DNA of 7,322 nucleotides from Zetaproteobacteria bacterium (GTDB lineage: Bacteria > Pseudomonadota > Zetaproteobacteria > Mariprofundales > Mariprofundaceae), in assembly GCA_021545625.1 (NCBI GenBank), contig JAJRVH010000092.1, positions 1-7,322 on the forward strand, read 5' to 3'. Below, piece by piece: positions 1 through 4,532 of the stretch (its first letter is position 1; each line of letters begins with the position of its first letter). Made by a program: the position numbers and the translations under genes. Under the pieces are notes generated by a model, which was not told where the DNA came from, searched no databases, and was given only the letters and a program-made list of their open reading frames with translations.

Positions 1-14
1 TAGGGGTGTTTACG

Positions 15-20
15 TATAGT
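15..20 (+). promoter_or_regulatory. Candidate -10 box of the hupB promoter
   Basis: TATAGT matches the sigma-70 -10 consensus at five of six bases and lies 30 bases before the hupB start codon, giving a short leader. With normal spacing the -35 box would fall left of the window, so only half of the promoter can be judged. hupB genes often carry their own promoter behind lon, which fits, but lon is not visible here. Confidence 0.35.
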
Positions 21-50
21 TCGATCCCATCGAGTTCAGCGGGAGGAATA

Positions 51-323
51 ATGAATAAAGCAGATTTGGTAAACCACGTGGCCGATGCGGCCGATCTCAG
101 CAAGGCTGCGGCAGCCGAGGCTGTGGAAGCAGTTCTGAGCGGCATCACCGGCGCCCTGAGCAATGGCGATTCCGTAAGCCTGGTTGGTTTCGGTACCTTT
201 TCCGTAGCCCATCGTGCAGCACGTACCGCGCGCAATCCGCGTACCGGCGAAACCATTGAAGTTGGCCCGTCCAAGGCGCCGAAGTTCAAGCCGGGCAAGG
301 CCCTGAAAGACGCGGTCAAGTAA
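51..323 (+). CDS. hupB: DNA-binding protein HU-beta
   Basis: This 90-residue protein is a histone-like HU subunit. It dimerises, binds DNA with little sequence preference, bends it and helps compact the nucleoid. The length is exactly that usual for HU. Visible family marks are the N-terminal MNKADLV helix, the G46-F47-G48-T49-F50 turn, and the DNA-binding beta-arm with RNPRTGE at 61-67, including P63, the proline that intercalates into DNA. The C-terminus is the usual basic KFKPGKALKDAVK. I chose the ATG at 51 because GGGAGG at 41-46 sits just ahead of it and because family members begin here; an in-frame GTG at 6 would add 15 unrelated residues. A terminator follows and then tRNA-Val. In many Gammaproteobacteria hupB lies between lon and ppiD, but here no ppiD follows within the window. 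The choice of hupB over hupA is by similarity of sequence type and is slightly less certain than the HU call. Confidence 0.95.
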   Translation: MNKADLVNHVADAADLSKAAAAEAVEAVLSGITGALSNGDSVSLVGFGTFSVAHRAARTARNPRTGETIEVGPSKAPKFKPGKALKDAVK

Positions 324-333
324 TACGGGACAG

Positions 334-355
334 GCGGGCGCGTGCAGACGCCCGC
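334..355 (+). other. G+C-rich hairpin in the hupB 3' region
   Basis: GCGGGCG at 334-340 pairs perfectly with CGCCCGC at 349-355 around an 8-base loop. There is no T-tract behind it, so it is not a terminator by itself. It lies between the hupB stop and the real terminator, and may protect the 3' end of the hupB mRNA or pause RNA polymerase. Confidence 0.5.
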
Positions 356-360
356 GATGA

Positions 361-391
361 CAGGGGCTGGCTTTTTCAGCCCTTGTTTTTT
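361..391 (+). terminator. Rho-independent terminator of hupB
   Basis: CAGGGGCTG at 361-369 pairs with CAGCCCTTG at 377-385 (nine pairs, one of them G-T) around loop GCTTTTT, followed by six T at 386-391. It has the full form of an intrinsic terminator. The T-tract ends on the base directly before the first base of tRNA-Val, leaving no room for a separate tRNA promoter after it. Confidence 0.8.
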
Positions 392-467
392 GGGCGCTTA
401 GCTCAGCTGGGAGAGCAACGGCCTTACAAGCCGTAGGTCGCAGGTTCGATCCCTGCAGCGCCCACCA
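392..467 (+). tRNA. tRNA-Val (anticodon TAC)
   Basis: A complete 76-base tRNA with encoded CCA end. The acceptor arm GGGCGCT (392-398) pairs with AGCGCCC (457-463), the discriminator is A464 and CCA is at 465-467. The D arm AGCTCAGCTGGGAGAGC, anticodon stem ACGGC/GCCGT and T loop GGTTCGATCC are standard. The loop CTTACAA gives anticodon TAC, which reads GTA and other GTN valine codons. It abuts the hupB terminator, so its transcript may come from readthrough of hupB; no convincing promoter is seen in 324-391. Confidence 0.97.
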
Positions 468-614
468 TATACAGGCCCCGTCCAGGCGGTGCCCTGTCTG
501 TTGGCAACGGATGCGAAGTCCGCGGAGCCGGCAAATAAGTGTTGATTTTGCATCTGCAACTCATTAAGTTGCGCCCCACCGAAAATTCCTCCGACGAGGA
601 GGACGGTGAAGCCC
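468..614 (+). other. Spacer between tRNA-Val and tRNA-Asp, no gene seen
   Basis: No supported coding region or RNA gene lies in these 147 bases. Two small hairpins can be drawn: GCAACT/AGTTGC at 556-572 and TCCTC/GAGGA at 587-600. Neither has a T-tract, so neither looks like a terminator. TTGATT at 542-547 with TAAGTT at 565-570 has promoter spacing (17 bases) and could be a weak tRNA-Asp promoter, but the -10 match is poor. Confidence 0.4.
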
Positions 615-691
615 GGAGCGGTAGTTCAGTTGGTTAGAATGCCGGCCTGTCACGCCGGAGGTCGCGGGTTCGAGTCCCGTCCGCTCCGCCA
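615..691 (+). tRNA. tRNA-Asp (anticodon GTC)
   Basis: A complete 77-base tRNA with encoded CCA. The acceptor GGAGCGG (615-621) pairs with CCGCTCC (681-687), the discriminator is G688 as usual for tRNA-Asp, and CCA is at 689-691. The anticodon stem CCGGC/GCCGG closes the loop CTGTCAC, giving anticodon GTC for GAC and GAT. The T arm GCGGGTTCGAGTCCCGT is canonical. A strong terminator starts five bases after the CCA, so this tRNA ends its transcription unit. Confidence 0.98.
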
Positions 692-695
692 CATC

Positions 696-725
696 AAGCC
701 CCCGACCATGTCGGGGGCTTTTTTT
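696..725 (+). terminator. Rho-independent terminator after tRNA-Asp
   Basis: AAGCCCCCGA at 696-705 pairs perfectly with TCGGGGGCTT at 711-720 around a five-base loop, CCATG. With the two T that end the stem, seven T in a row follow to 725. It closes the hupB/tRNA cluster and insulates it from the pel genes, which therefore need their own promoter in 726-831. Confidence 0.92.
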
Positions 726-759
726 ATTCCTTCGTCGATTTGGCGTTTTTCTTGCTCTG

Positions 760-782
760 TATAAATCATATTTGGATTTATA
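760..782. promoter_or_regulatory. Palindromic candidate operator in the pelX promoter region
   Basis: TATAAATC at 760-767 and GATTTATA at 775-782 form a perfect 8-bp inverted repeat with a 7-base spacer (ATATTTG), in an A+T-rich patch of an otherwise G+C-rich sequence. Arms that start 15 bp apart suit a dimeric regulator or an activator half-site pair. TATAAA at 760-765 is also a good -10 box (five of six), though the bases 16-18 upstream give only a poor -35. TTTATA at 777-782 could be a second -10 with TTGCTC at 752-757 as a weak -35. I do not recognise the motif as the site of a named regulator. Confidence 0.45.
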
Positions 783-788
783 TGCCTG

Positions 789-813
789 CCTGCCCGACTT
801 TTGTTGCGGCAGG
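789..813 (+). promoter_or_regulatory. Hairpin in the pelX leader
   Basis: CCTGCC at 789-794 pairs with GGCAGG at 808-813, and inside it CGAC (795-798) pairs with GTTG (803-806, one G-T pair) around a TTTT tetraloop, leaving one bulged C at 807. The structure ends eight bases before the Shine-Dalgarno sequence. It has no T-tract, so it would act in mRNA stability or translation rather than termination. No known riboswitch fold is recognisable. Confidence 0.4.
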
Positions 814-820
814 TTGTGAC

Positions 821-827
821 GAGGGGG
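821..827 (+). promoter_or_regulatory. Ribosome binding site of pelX
   Basis: GAGGGGG ends four bases before the ATG at 832 and is the strongest purine tract ahead of the three pel genes. It supports the ATG at 832 as the start of the operon's first gene, with the two downstream genes relying on overlap with their neighbour. Confidence 0.7.
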
Positions 828-831
828 ATTA

Positions 832-1776
832 ATGCCTGATACAGAGTCGGTTCTGGTTACCGGTGGTGCCGGGTTTATCGGTTCGCATACGGTCGAGCGC
901 CTGCTCGCGCGGGGCTGTCGGGTACGGGTGCTGGATAACCTCAGTTCGGGAACACGCGCCAATCTGCCGATGGATCATGCAGGGCTCGAACTGCTGGAAG
1001 GGGATGTGACCGATGCCGATGTCGTATCGGTCGCGATGCAGGGCATGGAATACTGTCTGCATCTGGCCGCCCAGGTTTCGGTGGACCGTTCCGTCCGGGA
1101 GCCGGCGTTTTCGTGCCGGCAAAATGTTCTTGGCTTTGTCCATGTGCTCGATGCAGTTCGCAGGCATGGCGTCAGGCGTCTGATTTATGCATCTTCCGCA
1201 GCGGTTTATGGCAATCCTGTCAGCCTTCCCGTTTCCGAGGAGGCCGAGCCCGTTCCGATTTCCCCCTACGGGCTGGAAAAGCAGATCGATGAGCAGTATG
1301 CCGCCCTGTTCGAACGCCTGCACGGCCTGTCATCGCTGGGGCTCAGATATTTCAACGTTTACGGTCCGCGACAGGATCCGTCTTCGCATTATGCCGGCGT
1401 GATTTCCATTTTCGTTTCGCGTCTGCAAAGAGGGGAGGCGATTACGATATATGGCGACGGCTCCCAGAGCCGTGATTTTATCTATGTTGGCGATGTGGCG
1501 AGGGCCAATGAGCGAGCGCTTTTCGGCCATGCCACGGGGGTTTGCAATGTGGCGACCGGCCGATCATTGACGCTGCTTGAACTGGTGCATCTGTTGTCGA
1601 AGTTTTCCGGTTGCTGCGAAACAGATTTCAGGCCACCCCGCGACGGAGACATCCATGATTCGCTTGCCGATGTGAACAGGATGGCGGCCTGGCTGGCCAT
1701 GCGGGCCGAAACGCCTCCTGAAGAAGGGCTGCGCCTGCTTTGGGATGCCTGTACGGCGGCTCGCGTCATGCCCTGA
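832..1776 (+). CDS. pelX: PelX-like UDP-GlcNAc/GalNAc 4-epimerase
   Basis: A 314-residue extended short-chain dehydrogenase/reductase of the NAD-dependent epimerase family, cytoplasmic, with no signal peptide. Seen in the sequence: the NAD-binding GGAGFIG at 11-17, acidic D35 at the end of the second strand, D58 after a glycine (EGDVTD), the SSAAVYG segment with catalytic Ser near 121-122, the Y146-x-x-x-K150 pair, and the substrate-binding RYFNVYGPRQDP at 172-183. In the C-terminal GD-IHD-S-LAD segment, S277 aligns with Tyr299 of E. coli GalE. A small residue there is known from WbpP to admit N-acetylated sugars. I therefore infer UDP-GlcNAc to UDP-GalNAc conversion, feeding the GalNAc-rich Pel polymer, as shown for PelX of Pseudomonas protegens. 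Its stop overlaps the pelA start (TGATG). The epimerase family is certain; substrate and symbol rest on this residue and on context. Some annotations would call it wcaG-like. Confidence 0.85.
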   Translation: MPDTESVLVTGGAGFIGSHTVERLLARGCRVRVLDNLSSGTRANLPMDHAGLELLEGDVTDADVVSVAMQGMEYCLHLAAQVSVDRSVREPAFSCRQNVLGFVHVLDAVRRHGVRRLIYASSAAVYGNPVSLPVSEEAEPVPISPYGLEKQIDEQYAALFERLHGLSSLGLRYFNVYGPRQDPSSHYAGVISIFVSRLQRGEAITIYGDGSQSRDFIYVGDVARANERALFGHATGVCNVATGRSLTLLELVHLLSKFSGCCETDFRPPRDGDIHDSLADVNRMAAWLAMRAETPPEEGLRLLWDACTAARVMP

Positions 1777-4532
1777 TGTTTTCGATCCGGATGCTTCTGC
1801 CGCTTGTCCTTGCCGCTCTTTCCGCCTTTCCCGTCGCCCTTCAGGCCGGAGAAATGCAGCGGGGCATTGCCTTCTTTTACGCTGATAAGCCGCCGCTCAA
1901 CGAACTGGCCATGTTTCCGCAGGTCGTGGTTGAACCGCGTTATATCGACGAACAGGCGATGCGAAGGCTGAAGCGAGCGGGAAGCGCCGTGTTTGCCTAC
2001 GTCAGCGTCGGTGAGCTCAGACGGGACAGACCCTGGTATGCCGATGTCGGCGAGTCCTGGCAGCTGGGCGAAAACAGCGCCTGGAACAGCGTGGTCATGG
2101 ATTTAAGCAACCGGCAATGGCAGGACTTTGTTCTGGAACGTTTGGTCAGTCCCCTTGTCCGCCGGGGTTTTTCAGGCGTGTTTCTCGATACGCTGGACAG
2201 TTACCGGCTGCAGGTCAGCGCCGAGAGCGGGCGTCGTGCCCAGAGACAGGGGCTTGTCGAACTGATTCTCCGTATGCACCGACGCTTTCCGGATCTGAAG
2301 ATCTTGCTGAACCGCGGTTTCGGGGTGATCGCCGATACCCGTGAAGCGGTCGCCGGGGTGGTGGCGGAATCCCTGCTGCGTACCTGGGATGCGGCAACCG
2401 GGCGTTACGAAAAGGTGGCTGATGCCGATCATAACTGGCTGAAGAACAGGCTGATGCGCATTCGCCGCGATTACAAGTTGCCGGTTTATGTCATCGACTA
2501 CGTGCCGCCGGCCAGCAGGGATCTGGCGCGCTCCACGGCGCGCGAGATTGCCGCTCTCGGATTCGTCCCCTGGGTCGCCAATCCGGCTCTGGACATGCTC
2601 GGTGTCGGAATGCGGGAGGTTGTTCCACGCCGGGTGCTGGTTCTGTATGACAGTCAGGAGTCTCAGCTCCCCTATTCGCAGGCACACCGCTATCTGGCCG
2701 CTCCCCTCGAATACATGGGCTATATTCCCGAATATCGTGATATTCGTCATCCGCTTCCCGCCATGACGCTGGCCGGCCGCTATGCCGGCATCGTGAGCTG
2801 GCTGACCGACGGAGTGATGCCCTCGCCCCGTCGTTATATGAACTGGCTGATACGGCAGATCGATGACGGCGTGCCGGTGGCGATCATCCATTCGCCCGGC
2901 ATGCAGCCTTCAGAGGCATTCCTCCGCAGACTGGGTTTGCAGGCGGTGGCAGGTCGCATCCAGCGGCCGCTGCATATTGTGTACCGGGATGCGATGGCCA
3001 GGATGGAGGCCCGGCCGCGGCCACTGGCGCGCGGCCTGTTTCCGCTGCGTGTGGCGGATGAGCGGATTACCGTGCATGAAAGCATCGAGGATCAGCGACA
3101 CAGCCGGATGGATGTGATACTGACCGCTCCCTGGGGAGGCATGGCGCTGGCGCCCTATGTGCTGGATACGGGGCTGGATGAACATGCGCGCTGGCGGCTG
3201 GATATCTTCGCCTTTCTCCGGCGCGCGCTTCGCCTGATACCGATGCCGGTCTTCGATACGACGACCGAGAACGGAGCACGCCTGCTGATGACCCATATCG
3301 ACGGCGACGGGGCTGCTTCACGGGCCGTGATGCCCGGATCGCCCCTGGCCATTCGAGTGATACGCGACGAAATATTGCGAACCTATCCGTTGCCGGCCAC
3401 GGTTTCGGTGATCACCAGCGATATGCAGGATACGGGCCTGTATCCGGAACGCGCACCCGAAATGCGGCGTATCGCCCGCTCCATTTTCGCATTGCCACAT
3501 GTCGAGATTGCCTCGCATACCTTTTCGCATCCGTTCAGCTGGTCGCGGGCCGTTTATGACGAGCATGCCTATCTGAAGATTCCCGGATATCGGTTTTCGC
3601 TTCGCAAGGAGATTGTCGGTTCGGTCGAATATATTAACCGGCATCTGGCTCCTCCCGGAAAGAAGGTGAAGGTGTTTCTGTGGTCGGGCGATGCCCTGCC
3701 GGATGAGAAGGCGCTGCAGATGGTGGATGCGCTGGGGCTGAGGAATATGAACGGCGGCAATACCGTCGCGACCCGCGATCACCCGTCGCTGACCGACATT
3801 TCGTCGATGGCCCGGCCGGTCGGTTCCCGTTTGCAGGTGTATGCGCCGGTCATGAACGAGAATCTGTACACACACAACTGGACCAGGCCGCGTTACGGTT
3901 TTGAGCGGGTGATCGAAACCTTCAGATTGACCGATGAGCCGAGGCGCCTGAAACCCATCGATATCTACTATCATTTCTATTCGGGCTCGGAGATGGCATC
4001 CCTGAAGGCATTGCAGCATGTCTATGACTGGAGCATGCGCCAGGAAGTGCTTCCGGTCTGGGTCAGCGCCTATGTCGATAAGGTCCAGGCCTATTATAAA
4101 GGTGTTGTGGGCAGGAATATGGATGGAGGCTGGCTATTGCGGGCACCTTCGGCGCTGAGAACGGTGCGTATTCCGAAACAGCTGGGCTGGCCGGACCTGT
4201 CCCGCTCCAGCGGCGTAATCGGTGTCCGGAATCTTGATCAGGGGCGCTATGTGCATCTGGCTCCGGGGGAGCGGCATCAGCTGTATCTGGCTAGGGCGCG
4301 GCCGAAGCAGCCCTTTCTGGAATATGCCAATGCGCCTGTCCGCTACTGGAAAGCAGAAGGCCAGCGTATCCGTTTTCGACTGAGCGGACATCTGCCCGTC
4401 GTGTTTTCGGTCAATCGTCCATGCATGCTTCATCTGAATGGTGACCGGATCGCGCCCGACCGGCACGGGTTGTCCTACCGTTTTTCCATTCAGAACAGGG
4501 ATACGGGCGATGCCCTTCTCGTCTGTCGATAA
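1776..4532 (+). CDS. pelA: PelA, Pel polysaccharide hydrolase/deacetylase
   Basis: A 918-residue periplasmic enzyme of Pel synthesis, a little shorter than PelA of P. aeruginosa (948). Residues 1-24 form a signal peptide (hydrophobic LLPLVLAALSAFPVAL, likely cleavage after LQA). Residues about 25-270 are the GH166-type hydrolase domain, with FAYVSVGE, GVFLDTLD (D138, D141) and the probable catalytic E198 in VVAESLLRTWD. About 283-480 is an alpha/beta middle domain beginning RRVLVLYDS, without motifs I can name. About 500-786 is a CE4-like deacetylase: THIDGDG gives D509 and D511, and HTFSH gives H581 and H585, matching the metal and catalytic residues known at 528, 530, 600 and 604 in P. aeruginosa with a constant offset; H733 in IYYHFYSG is a candidate catalytic acid. 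About 787-918 is a beta-rich C-terminal domain. The ATG at 1776 is chosen because it overlaps the pelX stop; ATG 1791 is an alternative that keeps the signal peptide core. Confidence 0.95.
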   Translation: MFSIRMLLPLVLAALSAFPVALQAGEMQRGIAFFYADKPPLNELAMFPQVVVEPRYIDEQAMRRLKRAGSAVFAYVSVGELRRDRPWYADVGESWQLGENSAWNSVVMDLSNRQWQDFVLERLVSPLVRRGFSGVFLDTLDSYRLQVSAESGRRAQRQGLVELILRMHRRFPDLKILLNRGFGVIADTREAVAGVVAESLLRTWDAATGRYEKVADADHNWLKNRLMRIRRDYKLPVYVIDYVPPASRDLARSTAREIAALGFVPWVANPALDMLGVGMREVVPRRVLVLYDSQESQLPYSQAHRYLAAPLEYMGYIPEYRDIRHPLPAMTLAGRYAGIVSWLTDGVMPSPRRYMNWLIRQIDDGVPVAIIHSPGMQPSEAFLRRLGLQAVAGRIQRPLHIVYRDAMARMEARPRPLARGLFPLRVADERITVHESIEDQRHSRMDVILTAPWGGMALAPYVLDTGLDEHARWRLDIFAFLRRALRLIPMPVFDTTTENGARLLMTHIDGDGAASRAVMPGSPLAIRVIRDEILRTYPLPATVSVITSDMQDTGLYPERAPEMRRIARSIFALPHVEIASHTFSHPFSWSRAVYDEHAYLKIPGYRFSLRKEIVGSVEYINRHLAPPGKKVKVFLWSGDALPDEKALQMVDALGLRNMNGGNTVATRDHPSLTDISSMARPVGSRLQVYAPVMNENLYTHNWTRPRYGFERVIETFRLTDEPRRLKPIDIYYHFYSGSEMASLKALQHVYDWSMRQEVLPVWVSAYVDKVQAYYKGVVGRNMDGGWLLRAPSALRTVRIPKQLGWPDLSRSSGVIGVRNLDQGRYVHLAPGERHQLYLARARPKQPFLEYANAPVRYWKAEGQRIRFRLSGHLPVVFSVNRPCMLHLNGDRIAPDRHGLSYRFSIQNRDTGDALLVCR
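4497..4501 (+). promoter_or_regulatory. Ribosome binding site of pelB inside pelA
   Basis: AGGGA lies eight bases before the ATG at 4510, within the last codons of pelA. It decides the start between 4510 and an in-frame ATG at 4438, which has no comparable tract and would add 24 residues unlike a signal anchor. Confidence 0.55.

Noticed and set aside
6..50. Extended HU start at GTG 6
   Set aside because: It would add 15 residues not seen in HU proteins and remove the leader, while the ATG at 51 has a strong ribosome binding site.
564..962. Minus-strand open frame of 132 codons over tRNA-Asp and the pelX start
   Set aside because: It crosses a tRNA, a terminator and the pel leader. Its stretch TGLEPATSGVTGRHSNQLNYRS is the well-known false translation of tRNA antisense sequence.
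1740..1775. Upstream TTG start for pelA
   Set aside because: It would put 12 extra residues ahead of the signal peptide and overlap pelX by 37 bases, whereas the ATG at 1776 gives a normal signal peptide and a TGATG junction.
3318..4019. Minus-strand open frame of 233 codons inside pelA
   Set aside because: It is fully covered by the deacetylase domain of pelA, whose catalytic motifs prove the + strand frame.
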